DNA of 64,000 nucleotides, from assembly GCF_963678635.1 (NCBI RefSeq), contig NC_087065.1, forward strand, positions 24,447,254 to 24,511,253. The letters are read 5' to 3'. The notes beneath the pieces were generated by a model, which saw only the letters and a program-made list of their open reading frames with translations, was not told where the DNA came from and ran no database searches. How positions within the stretch are numbered: the first letter of the stretch is position 1; each line of letters starts with the position of its first letter. Shown piece by piece: positions 18,572-29,039 of this stretch. The translations under genes were made by a program, and so were the position numbers. Source of the DNA: Symsagittifera roscoffensis. Taxonomy: Eukaryota; Xenacoelomorpha; Acoela; Convolutidae.

Positions 18572-19125
18572 GGCTCTTTTCCAGTTCCCCCTTCTTTAAT
18601 TGTAGTTCCTGCGAATCGCAGAGGAGCTATCAGTAGGCCTTAACAGTCCTGTCGAGGATAGTGCATTTTTATTATCTCCCCACATTCCAGACAGTATGAT
18701 TTTGCTGGGCGAAGCTGTTTTTTTTTGCGACTCAAGGCCTTTTTTTGCGTCTAGAACTTTTTACGTGGTACCACAATTGCAGCCAAATTGGTCAGGTTGT
18801 GGTAGACCTGAAACTGGAGGTCAAGTGATAGATTGTCCTCACACACTATCATTGCCATGGCATGGGATCGAATAAGCGATCTGACGATTTCAAAGTGAAC
18901 GCCTTACCACTGTGCTAAGTGCCTCCCCTTCTTTCAAATTCAATTTTGAAAAATCTATTTAACGTTGTCATAATGCAATGAAATTTGGCGTGGTGAACAA
19001 ATCGACAATTTTGAACAGATTTGTTCTTCATACTTTACAGCGTAACATCACGCATTTAGCCGTAATAACACGTAAAACAAACATAAAACTCGGTATTTTG
19101 AAAGGGGGGAAATTGGAAAAGAGCC
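18572..19125 (-). mobile_element. Type-2 MITE (inverted) carrying a SINE
   Basis: GGCTCTTTTCCAGTTCCCCC on the left and GGGGGGAAATTGGAAAAGAGCC on the right. Flanks AAATTTTC (18564-18571) and AAATTTTT (19126-19133) match at 7 of 8 positions. Removing 18598-18934 (SINE plus one target copy) restores an ordinary type-2 MITE. Confidence 0.85.
18598..18924 (-). mobile_element. tRNA-derived SINE
   Basis: 327 bp between direct repeats CCCCTTCTTT (18588-18597, 18925-18934). On the minus strand the 5' end is tRNA-like: A box TTAGCACAGTGGTAAGGCG (about 18904-18922) and B box TATTCGATCCC (about 18861-18871), with ATTTCAAAG-like sequence between. These are RNA polymerase III internal promoter elements. 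The 3' end has a small palindrome CTGCGATTCGCAG and no long poly-A. No coding. Confidence 0.85.
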
Positions 19126-19133
19126 AAATTTTT

Positions 19134-19518
19134 TCCGGATAATTTAAATCAGCACTGTAACCTGTGAGGCTTCAATGGGAATGATTCGTTTGTCACAACT
19201 TACTTGATTTTGATATAACAAACAATAAGACTTGTGTATAAGGATGGGCATAAAGACTTGAACATTACATTTAGGTTTAGACTTTCTTTGTTTGCCAGAG
19301 TTTTGCGCCATTAAAGCGCGCCTTAAATAGTAACAATTCCTACGTTCAAAGATTAGGTTCGCATAGATTAGGTTCATGAAAAAATAAGTTAAATTATCAA
19401 AAATTTAAAACTCGATAATTTAACCCACTTCCCAACACCCCCCCCCCCCCACCTACTATCCTGTTATTTTACATTCTTATTTTTTTCAAGTAGTAAATGA
19501 TTATAAAATTGGATTATG
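19134..19518. other. Non-genic stretch
   Basis: Nothing recognised apart from a C run at about 19438-19450. Confidence 0.5.
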
Positions 19519-19702
19519 AGCATTTTTCCCTATTCCCTAAGTAAAATTCCTGTTCGCAACGATCGATTGTTATGAAAATTGACATGCTGACTAATTAGGC
19601 CATGACAAACATATTTGGTTTTCAAAATCAACCTTGTAAAACCCCTCATTACACCATAAAATTGATGCTCATGTGAGGTTGGGAGGAAAAGGAAAAACAG
19701 CC
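19519..19702 (-). repeat. Old type-1 MITE
   Basis: Interior type 1 (CGATTGTTATGAAAATTGAC, GGCCATGACAAACATATTTG) with right end GGAGGAAAAGGAAAAACAGCC. The left TIR is eroded and no target duplication is seen. Confidence 0.7.
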
Positions 19703-21944
19703 AAACGTTGGATTTAAGCAGTGAAATTTGGCTCATTGAACAAAATTTGGCGTTCTAGAATGCTTTTAAATAAGAATGCAAGAAAGCTTTTACATAAACG
19801 TACGAGAAAGAAGCGGCAAATTGCCAATTTTTGGGTAAATAGTTAGTCGGCAGCGCACAGAGAATTATTAAAACAAATCAGAAATTCGATCAACAAAAAT
19901 GCTAATGGTTTCAAAAACTATCAGACAAAATTTTTTTCAGAGGCACAAAAATCCCAGCAATGATTTTTAAAAAAAATAGTAAGGCAACTAAACTAATCAC
20001 AAAATATCAGTGAAATTGAGCAAAAAATACAAAAAAGGATGTGGCGTTCATAAAATAGCTGTTATTGTGAACGTTTTTTTTTCAATATTTACTCGTGAGC
20101 GTATACCATAGAAAATCTACAACAGTGGAATTGATTTTAGTGAGGTCAAATCGAGAGATTATTACCTGAAATTAGATATACTACAGCCTAAACAATCACC
20201 ATGGCTTATGAGAAAACCAGCTTTTTGCCTATAACAATTCAAGCTTGAAATGGGACAGATGCAGTTCACAATTTTACTGAAATGAATTGCTAAAAGATTT
20301 TGATCTTTGAAAAAACCAGTCTGTGTTTTCCAAACCTCACTGAAACCTTCAATTCCTTTTCTAGTGCATTGTTTTCGAAGTTGTGCGGTTTGTTTACGTT
20401 TCAGAACCATGAAAAAACTCTATCAACCGAACCAGAAGGTACACTTTCAGGACCATCTGTTTTTTTTTGTTAAAAAGACTCGAAAACTAAAACTATTAGA
20501 AACTCGAATTAATATTACCATTCACTGCCGCACAAATATGGAAAATCTATTTTGGTCTGAATTAATTGATACTAGAATCATTAAAATCTGTTCATGTATT
20601 TCTGAAAGAAAACCAAAGGTTTGCTAATGTACATACATATGCAGAATTTATTGTTTGTGGGCGAGAAACAAATTTCTTTAAATCAATTCGACGAACAAGA
20701 ACATTTTTGCCCCACAACATGCAAGGTTTTTTGAAGTTTTGAGTGACCAAAATTTTATTTTCGTTGAGCTGTAATGGGAGAATCAATTCAAATGTAGAAT
20801 TTTAGTTTTTTGAGCACCAAAAAACTTTTATCCATAGATATATCGTTTTTTTTTCAAGATTATTTTATGACTAAATTGGTTTTGATTGAATAAACGTTCA
20901 TTCGTTTGAGATGGCAATAACTGACTCATAGTTCATAATGATATCTGTAATAAGTAGAAGCATATAAAAATAAACGTAGATTGCATTCACTGTAAAATTT
21001 ACTACATTTAAAACCAAATGAACGCGAGTGGATTTTTGCAGCCAGTTTCCAGGCGCCTCTGATCCTGCTATGACTTTTGTTGGTTTTTACATCAATAAAT
21101 AAACAAAAAATCAATAAAAATGGTTTAGTGAAAAAATGTTGAAAAACTTTGGAGCAAAAACAGGGAAATTTCAGCAGTATACCTAACGCTGACAGCAATT
21201 TTTTCTTAAATTTCATTTGTATTCGAAAATGAGTTTGACCAGTTGATATTTTCTTGAATAAACTGTCCAAAAACTCATTATTGAACTTTGTAATTGATAT
21301 TCTGTGCAGCACTGAATCCTGATTACAAAATTTGGGTATTATTTTAGAACAAAGTTGAAAAGTTTGCTAATTCTAACAATTATCGAAGTTTTTTGATTAC
21401 CTTTTGAATGCGCAGGTATCTGCCTAGCTGAAACCTTCATAGTAAAAATGCATTTGGTTTTTTTCTCAGCTACAGCTTCCTGGACTATGACCGATATGCA
21501 CTTTTTCTCAATACCATACGTAGTAACTCTAATAAATCTGAGATATTTAATTATTTTACAAAGTAAATTTTTCGTTTTTGTTTTATTTCTTCGATGCTCT
21601 CAGTTTTTCTCTAGAATCAAAAAATTTTCATTGGTCGTTTGATTTTGAGTTCAATTGTTTCTAAATTAATTCTGTCTGTTGACGCATAAGCCAAAATGCC
21701 GTACTGTATAAAGCGTTTCTCATAAATTTTCAGTGATTGGTCTTCACCTTACATTCTTCTGAACCTCTAATACATACCACAAAACCTCGACAAACTATTT
21801 TCAATATGATCAATGAAGAAAAGCTTTGAACAATTGAGTCAATTCGATGACCTAAGTATCGGAACGAAAGTTTCTCTTCCATTCCTTTTTACACCTGATT
21901 TTTCGCTGCTCGTTTCAGATAGTATCATTGTTTTTGTTTCATCC
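19703..21944. other. Non-genic stretch
   Basis: 2.2 kb without a recognisable gene. Several ORFs of 60-130 codons occur on both strands (for example 20926-21312 minus), but they overlap one another and none shows a domain or splice structure I trust. Confidence 0.5.
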
Positions 21945-22656
21945 TTATTTAGGGTCAGTTTTTTTTTCTTCTAAACAATTTGCTAATTTTTTCAACGCTT
22001 TCTGGTGACTTTTGGTTAACTCCATGTTTCTAGCTGTTGTTTTTATGACATTGTCGTCTGCATCTAAAATTAGATTACTTCCACTATTTCGATTTAGTTC
22101 AAAGTCAATTACATTCATGATGAAAAAAAGCGGACCTACTATGTATCCCTGTGGTACTCCATAATTCAAATTTTTGTTTTGAGAAAATTTGGTTTTGGTG
22201 GCAACGTATTGTTATCGGTTTAATAAAAATGATTTAAGAAGATCCAAAACAGGTTTCCGAAAACCATATATTTTATTTCTCAAGTAAAAGCATGAGGTCG
22301 ACTGTAACAAAGGCCTTTTGAAGGTCAATGAATGCGCACTGTGCCTTCGTTGTATAGGGTTCCAACCTTGACGCACTTCCTCTATTATGGTTATCAGAGC
22401 ATCAATTGTACTCCTCTTTGATCTTAATCCAAAATTGTAAAAATTGATACTCATTGAGATATTGGTTCAATCTCTTATAAAAGATCCGTTCGAAAAGTTT
22501 ATCTAAAACTAGTAAACGAGAAATTGGCTCGTGGTTTGAGGGGTCTAGATCAGTTCCTTCATTGAAGAGAGGTTTAACTTTAGCAATTTTAAAACTGTCT
22601 GGAAAAATTTGTCTGTCCCAACATTTTTGTACATGTTTTGTCAGAAGTGGGAGCAA
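21945..22656 (-). pseudogene. LINE reverse transcriptase relic
   Basis: On the minus strand, in three frames, appear the successive blocks of a non-LTR retrotransposon reverse transcriptase. PDSFKIAKVKPLF and PISRLLVLDKLFERI (about 22656-22430) come first. NFGLRSKRSTIDALITIIEE (22440-22380) and CAFIDLQKAF (near 22325-22290) follow. YGFRKPVLDLLKSFLLNR (to 22212), YGVPQGYIVGPLFFI (about 22165-22120) and a DADD box in place of FADD (near 22068) complete the series. The motif-A region reads KAFV where KAFD is usual. Frameshifts and these changes show that it is dead. The type resembles Jockey/CR1/L2-like elements; no endonuclease domain is recognised upstream. Confidence 0.85.
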
Positions 22657-24025
22657 AAGTGGACAATTTTTTTTTCAAGTAAAAGAGATTAAATTCATAT
22701 GTATCTAACTTACACTTGTTTTTAGGGTAAATGGAACTGGCAGTCTGGGTTCAATCTAAAACTTGTGTTGGCTAACAATAAGAAACAGTAACCAATTTTG
22801 GTTCAGTTGATTCTCTTATAGTTTGACTTACTTGAAATTTCAAACCAAATTGTAAAAACGAGGAAAAATCCCAAAATAATTCTTCCAAATTAATATATCA
22901 AGTTTAGTTAATGTTGCATGGCGCTTTAGTATCAATTCATTATATCTTTCGTTTTTATCATAACACAAAGTAGGAAATACTCAACAAAAAGTTTCAGTTC
23001 GTGTAACTGTTTAGAGTTTATGAGTCTATTTGTTGCTCATATATGGTTTTTTCCTCTAGTGAGACTCTATCATTTGCATATCTGCTGATGTTGTGAACCT
23101 CAACAAATTTTCGTTTGATCGCATTTGGTTCCAGTTTTTTGAGATCATCCAAACTATTAACTTTGAGTATTTTCCTATCCATTTTCACCAGTAACTGCAA
23201 CTGATCCAATGCGATTGTTGGTCTACGTCTCAAACCCCATACGAACAGCAGCTGCCTTGATCTCCGCGTCAGCTTTTGGCAAGGTTTCATTTAAAATAAA
23301 AAAAAATTTGGTATATTGGGTTGATTTTTTTCCAAGAGTCCTTCTTTTTTGCCAGATTTACGTTTTGTCCCCGAAATAAATGATTTTACATATTATGCTG
23401 GGAAAAAAAACCTGTATCACCAGGCAAGACATAGCAGGCTTTCATACCTTCCTAATTGATTGTTATACCCGAAAAACTCTTGAAAAATTGTAGATTTTCC
23501 ATTGTTACGTCTGTCAAAATGAACACATCGTAAGGAGGATTCAATATTATAACACTAATTTTTCTTAAATATTTTACCTGAACACGCAGTCATTCCTGCA
23601 TTTTCAGTAGATTTTTTCCAACTCTTGAATACGTAATTGTTGAGCACCCGAAATCAATTTAAGCCCATCAATTTTTTTTTGTAACCCGCTCAATTTGGTG
23701 TCACTTGTTTTACTCACGGAACCTCGAGCAGGAGTGGAGCTGACAGCCGTTCCCACCATAGCATCTTGATTGTTGTTCAACATCATGATTAATAACCCGT
23801 CAAATAAATGTTTAAAAAAACAAAGGTAAATTTTGACAACAAAAATTAGGGGAAATAATAATTAGATAGTCGATCGATCGGAAGAAACTTTGATAGATTT
23901 AAGATCAATTGTTTTTAACCAGATTGACTTCAGGGTTCTTAATAATCATTTTTTTATCATTGTCAATTTTGGGATTCTTTTTAAACGAACAATTGTGGTC
24001 AGAACGTGAATTCGCAAAAAATCTT
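22657..24025 (-). other. Upstream part of the LINE relic, possible ORF1 remains
   Basis: Minus-strand open pieces at 23290-23018 and 23786-23604 precede the RT relic in the right order. The latter contains a short heptad-like stretch (LSGLQKKIDGLKLISGAQQL), which would suit a coiled-coil ORF1 protein. There is no endonuclease signature, so assignment to the LINE is tentative. Confidence 0.3.
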
Positions 24026-24090
24026 ATTTCATTTGAAGTTTCATTTTAAGTTTCATTTCAAGTTTCATTACAAGTTTCAATTGAAGTTTT
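24026..24090. repeat. Short tandem repeat
   Basis: Four to five copies of a 12-13 bp unit AAGTTTCATTTC-like. Confidence 0.8.
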
Positions 24091-24671
24091 TTTCTTTTTC
24101 TTCTTTTCTTCTCGAGGTCAACCGACTGATCACTTTGAACTAATATATTTGATATGAGGCGAATTGATATAAATTACATGTTTGCACTTTGTTTGCCATT
24201 CTGTTGGTGGAATCCCAGCGAAGGAACAAATGGGTGAACATTAAAACTAGCCAACCAGATTTCAGTCTTCTAAAATTTGGACAGAATGAACGAAAGTCTC
24301 ATAGAAAGAAAAATTTCCTGGCACTTGATAATAAGAATGGTGAAACATTATAAAATTATAAAAAAAAGTTCAAACTTGTCACTGCTGCCGACGAATTGGA
24401 TTAATATTTATTTTTTTTCAAGGATTTCGTTATAAAAAAGCAAATCTTGCTTTTTTAAATTCCTTTCAATTTAATGGCAATTGATTCATTTGAATAATTG
24501 ACTTTCGACTGTTTTTGTTCTAGGTCTTTTGCCCATTCTGTTCTTTGTTCATGAGAAAAACCCCCGTTTCACTAAAGCAGTCTTAAAACTGCGCAGTTCA
24601 TTTGTTGGGCAAACCTTATTTTGAGGAGAGTATACAGTGCAAAAAGAAAAAATTTTATAATCCTTTGAAAT
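24091..24671. other. Non-genic stretch left of the LTR element
   Basis: Nothing recognised. The last four bases before the LTR are the CAAC target duplication. Confidence 0.5.
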
Positions 24672-24675
24672 CAAC

Positions 24676-25085
24676 TGAGTTTGAACCGAGGTGGTTAACT
24701 CATAGAGTAATTTCGGATAGGGTACACCGTCTGCTCGTCACGCTATCTTATTTTCGGTCGGATAGATTCGTTCAACTTCTTAGTCTAATACCGATCCTAA
24801 TCTTACTCTTATACTTTCTAGTCTCAGGATGTTTAACTAGTCTCTGCTAGGCTCAATAGATCTAGGGTATACTGGTTTGTTGCGGCTGCTGAAGTTCTCT
24901 TGGAGAGACAACTAATTTCTAAGTTAAACTCAAATCTCTCTGGTGCTGAAATTACAAGTAATTTCAGCACTTACAAATAATGGGGTTGTTAGTTAGATGG
25001 ATCATGATTGGTTAATATTAAATACTTTACAGTGGTAAAATATCTAATTTATCCAATCATAAAATATAGTTTAGATCAGGTTCCA
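24676..25085 (-). repeat. 3' LTR of element 1
   Basis: 410 bp. On the minus strand it starts TGGAACCTGATC, directly after the purine-rich GGATGGG at 25092-25086, and ends ...AACTCA. It contains a perfect 13-bp inverted repeat GTGCTGAAATTAC-AA-GTAATTTCAGCAC (24943-24970). Confidence 0.9.
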
Positions 25086-26686
25086 CCCATCCGGGTTTTA
25101 CAAAGTTTTTTAGAATTATCTTTCTGCAATTCAAAGGATGGATGATAAACGTTGGTATTTGGCGAACATCGTATTCTTGTCCGGTTCCTCTTGTTAGAGA
25201 AGTTCCAGGACGCTGGAGTTAGGGGCATCAATCGTTGTGTCTTCTTGTGACAACGACTGTGTTTCCCAACGAAATCAATCTGATTTCAAAATGGTTTGCT
25301 ATGACGGGTTTTTCTGTATTATGTAGAGAACTTGTTTTGTGTTCAACCTCGTCTGGGAATGGCGTGGAGATTGTGCGTGGAAGGGATGCCTTGTAACTCT
25401 GTACGTATACTTGAACATCGAGGTGGTCAGTGGTCTAGTTCAATGAAGTCCTTTTCTGCGAAGTCAAGTCGTACTCTAAATCCTTTGAGTTGTGATTGTG
25501 GACGGCATACGGTTGTGGTCAGCCATTCTTGTTCGAGTGTAGTGGGGTCATTTTGTCTTTGGATGTTCGTCTTTGTTGTTGTGTGTTGATCTATATACTG
25601 CAAGGTGTGATTTAAATTTTATAAAATTTTTATTAGTTCGGTTTTTTTAATTATGAATTTAGTTAGTTGTTTTCACAAAAGCATTTTGTTTTAGTTCGGT
25701 TATTTTGAAAAGTTACTCACCCTTGAGTACTTCTTATTAAAAATAGAAGTGTGGTCACAAAGCGTGGATGCAGCGCGGTGGGTTAGGCCGGCTATAGAGC
25801 ATGTTCAGGACGTCCTCTCTGGTGGGTTAGGCCAGGAGTGGGAGTTTGATTTCGTGCGGTTTCTTTGAGAGGTCCTGTTATGTGGTAACGTTTTATGTTG
25901 GGTTTATGTTGGTCTTTCTTATGTTCCTTTGGTTGTGTCCTTTTTTCAAAAATCAAATTGTTTTTGTTATGGGTTTGTCCTTCGACTTTTTTGTGTTTTA
26001 TTATTTCTTTCTTAGACTTTAAAATAGTCTTCAAAAGAATAAATTATCCAGTTTTAAACTGGGTTAATCCGGTTTGGGTACCGTTGGTTTTCTTTTCTTA
26101 GTCATGCTGTTATTTTATGATTTGTGGTGTTTAGTAAGCTGCGTTGGTTAATTTGGTTAAGTATATACTTCCTTTCCAACCGGGTTAAAGGAAAGTTTGA
26201 AACTTGTTATCGTGTGTTAGAGTTGTTGAGTGTGAAAGCTTGAAACTGAAAATCATTATTTTAACAATTCTTCGTGTGCGAGCTGTGCGAGTTTGGATAG
26301 AATTCCTGTGCGAGTGAATGAAAATAACAAAAGGTTAGTACTGCATTTTCATTTTATCAATTTATTACATGAAATTTCACTTTTATTGCTAGTTTTGGGG
26401 GAAATTTAAAGTTATAAATTTTCATCATATTTAAATTTACTGCTTTATGGGGGAGTAATTTATAGATTAATTTACTACATTTGGTATGAATTTTATCAGA
26501 TTATCTTGTGGAAAATATTAATGAAGTTTAGAAAAGTTTTAACAAGTTTATTTTTTGATTTTTTTTTCTGTTTTTTGCAGATGATCGTGGTATGAAGACT
26601 AAAAATCTAAAAGAAACATGAGTAAAGAATGATTTGTATTAATTTAAACTTATTAGTTAATAATATTTTAAAATTATACTTACCTG
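25086..26686 (-). other. Element 1, 3' region between last ORF and LTR
   Basis: Begins at the polypurine tract (25086-25095) next to the LTR. It holds no convincing ORF; a basic 80-codon frame at 26034-25792 is possible but unsupported. Splice-like signals occur on both strands. On minus, a donor CAG|GTAAGTAT sits at 26684/26683, three bases after the stop of the preceding ORF, and a possible acceptor TGATTTTCAG near 26245. On plus, there is a donor AAAAG|GTTAGT at about 26334 and a strong acceptor CTGTTTTTTGCAG ending at 26580. Confidence 0.5.
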
Positions 26687-28496
26687 TTAATCGTCTGGGA
26701 AAAAGCCGCGGGGAAAGATGTCGCGTATTATGTCTGAATTTGTTAGTAATTTTGCTATTATGCGAATGATGTTTTTAGTTTGGAGCAGTGGCCAAAGCAA
26801 TTGAAGTGCTTTAATGGTTTTTAGTTCTTTGGTGCCTACTGCAAACTCATAAGGTGTGTTTTGAATGAGGTTATATATTTTGTGATTATATTTAGTATTG
26901 TGAATAAATTCTAATATAGGGATTTCTATAGGTTGGATAAATTCATGTGGGATAAGGAAGGGTCTGGATTCTTCGGCATTAAAGGTCTTCGTGATGGGAC
27001 AAAATATATACATTTGTGTTACTGGGTCATAATTGCGGAGGATGCCGTGGAGGTTAGTATCCTTGATGCAATAGGTGAAATTAAGAAAAAATGTTGAAGT
27101 GTACATCGAGTTAAGAAACTGAAAACGATGGTGTGGTTGTCTTGATGGAGTATGTAGATCAAAATGATTTTGTATGAAGCGATATTATGTATATGTGTGA
27201 GTCTGTTTAGTGCGTAACATAATGTCGTGTGAACAGTGCAAATTGCGTTCATGTGGTGCAAGGAAGTGAAAAGTTAGTGAAAATAACTGAAATTTTTCTT
27301 TAAAACTTTCGTAAGCTTGAATATCAGTTAGTGCTTCAGAAATGATGTGATCATATTTTCTATCAAAAGTGTTAAGTGTGAATACATATGATGTTTTGAT
27401 GAAGAATTCTTCTGTTAATTGTGGGTTAGCGAAGCGGTCGTCATCTAAAAATTGTTCTTGATTAGTTCGGATGATATTATGGTCGTAATATTCTATTGTA
27501 AATTCGTTAGCTCGGGGTGCAGTGAATGTTTTTAGTGATTTTTCATATCCTATATAAGTAAATTGTCTAGATGTTAGTGTTGCGGTGAGTCTATATAGCA
27601 TATCTTTATTCTTTTCTATATCGTTATGAGTATTAGATAGTGGCAGGCAAAGGGGATTAGTAAAATGGTAATATGCTGTCCAATGAAGTGTAGGCATTAA
27701 AACATGTTCATCTACAAAACTATGCGTGTCGTTAGTGTCGTTAGGTGTGTTTAAAGTATATTGTGGGAATGAGGGTAAGGTGATTGCTAGAAAATCTTTT
27801 GTGTTGGTGTGGTGTGGATGATTAATATATTCGCATGCTGTTCCTGGTTTGGTCGGGAATGGATGGTTCGGGAATTTTCTTTTAAAAGTGCGATAAGCTC
27901 GGTGAGTGCTATTTGATGATTCGGTGGATGTGGATGATTGTGCTAATGATGCAGTGTAAGCTGAGGAGGGTGAAGGAGTAGGTGGGTTTGAGGATTCTAT
28001 TGTGGATGAAATTTGATTTATAGTGAGGGTGTTAGGGTGTATTAGCTGTTGTTGTAGGGTGATAAAATTTTCGAGATCCTGGGAGATTTGAGGGGTATCT
28101 GGAGAATTAGATGATCGGTCGGAATGAAATGGAGAATAGGTTGGGGTTACTTGTGAAACATAAGAAGGAGTGGAAACGGATGGGAGTGGGTTATTTGGTG
28201 GGATCGGTTGAAAAGGGGGTTTTGAAAAAAACTGAGGAGTTGGTCTGAAAATTATTGGATGGAGATGGTTCGGAGTCTGCAAATTCGTCAGGGGTTTCTA
28301 TATTAGGGTTATTAAGTTGTGAAATGGAGTATAAAACTGAAATATCTGAATTAGTATCCGAATTCATGCTTGACGATATATTAATAGTTGAAAAATCGGG
28401 TGGCGGGAAAGCAAAAAGTGGGATTATTGTGATTGGAGTGTTGAGGTTGGTTGGGTGGAAATTTGAGCGGTGTAGGGATCCAAGTTGCCGGCTCAT
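26687..28496 (-). pseudogene. Element 1, 3' ORF of unknown function (frame-broken)
   Basis: About 600 codons in three overlapping minus-strand frames: 28496-28191, 28282-27185 and 27106-26687. The N-terminal third is rich in P, S, T and N and looks disordered. The rest is a globular, hydrophilic domain with many H, Y, F and N (for example LMPTLHWTAYYHFTNPLCL near 27700), ending at PRGFFPDD. There is no membrane segment, zinc finger or known signature. It lies last before the 3' LTR, the place where Env or accessory genes sit in errantivirus-like elements. It is present once only, because the tandem duplication starts just upstream. Frameshifts near 28250 and 27190-27100 make it non-functional as it stands. 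I do not recognise the family. Confidence 0.5.
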
Positions 28497-28559
28497 CGTG
28501 GGCTGAAAAAATGATTATTTTGAGACTGAAAAGCGGTGGTATGGGGTTGTTCTATAGTT

Positions 28560-29006
28560 TGTTCATATGTATTATCATCTTGTGATGTTTAATCTGAGTA
28601 GATCGTTTTTACAATCATCGGGATTTAGGTGTAGAAGTCGTTCTATATTACTTTGGTAGAATGATTCGTGGTCAAGTCGGTTTTTATTTCCGTTTGAAAC
28701 TTGTGAACAATGTACCTTCTTTTCGGAAAATGTTGCTGTAAATTTATATCATATGACTGTTGTTGCTCGGGCTTTTGAATACAGTGTCGCTATTACATTT
28801 GTAGTTTCTATAGCTTGTGGTTCTGTTTCGCATTGTGATACTTGATTTATTGCATATTTGTGTAGTGTTTTTTGTTCATTTTCTTCACAATCGTAGTGTG
28901 TTACTAATAAGTCCTGGGGTCCTGTGCGGGGAGAAGGGTTTGTGCTCTGATCGGAAATTATTAGAAAAAAGAGTTGGAGATGTATCAATATTTTTAGAGT
29001 ATACAT
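28560..29006 (-). pseudogene. Element 1, Env-like ORF with signal peptide (unit 1, nonsense copy)
   Basis: Starts with a hydrophobic leader (LKILIHLQLFFLII), then a short segment with a YDC motif, further cysteines and conserved charged residues. The style (leader, then YDC, then spaced Cys) resembles captured viral glycoprotein N-termini found in some LTR elements, hence the Env-like label; no fusion peptide or transmembrane anchor is seen. In this unit the frame stops early, at a TGA (28749-28751), where the duplicate at 38181-38612 has GGA and stays open to 143 codons. It follows the proline/serine-rich ORF and precedes the unknown 3' ORF. Confidence 0.5.
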
Positions 29007-29039
29007 GTGTATGATAATCCTGAGTATGGGTTATAAAAT

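Noticed and set aside
20926..21312. 128-codon minus-strand ORF as a host gene
   Set aside because: No domain, no splice signals with neighbours, composition like the surrounding non-coding DNA.
1..24000. CRISPR array among the left-end repeats
   Set aside because: Repeats are 200-550 bp dispersed transposable elements with TIRs, target duplications or hairpins, in a eukaryotic sequence; no short repeat/spacer pattern.
24602..24850. ORF VISDRVHRLLVTLSYF-type translated across the LTR (also 36361-36588 and 44903-45130)
   Set aside because: It spans the LTR edge in the three copies on the strand opposite to the element and does not extend; not a gene.
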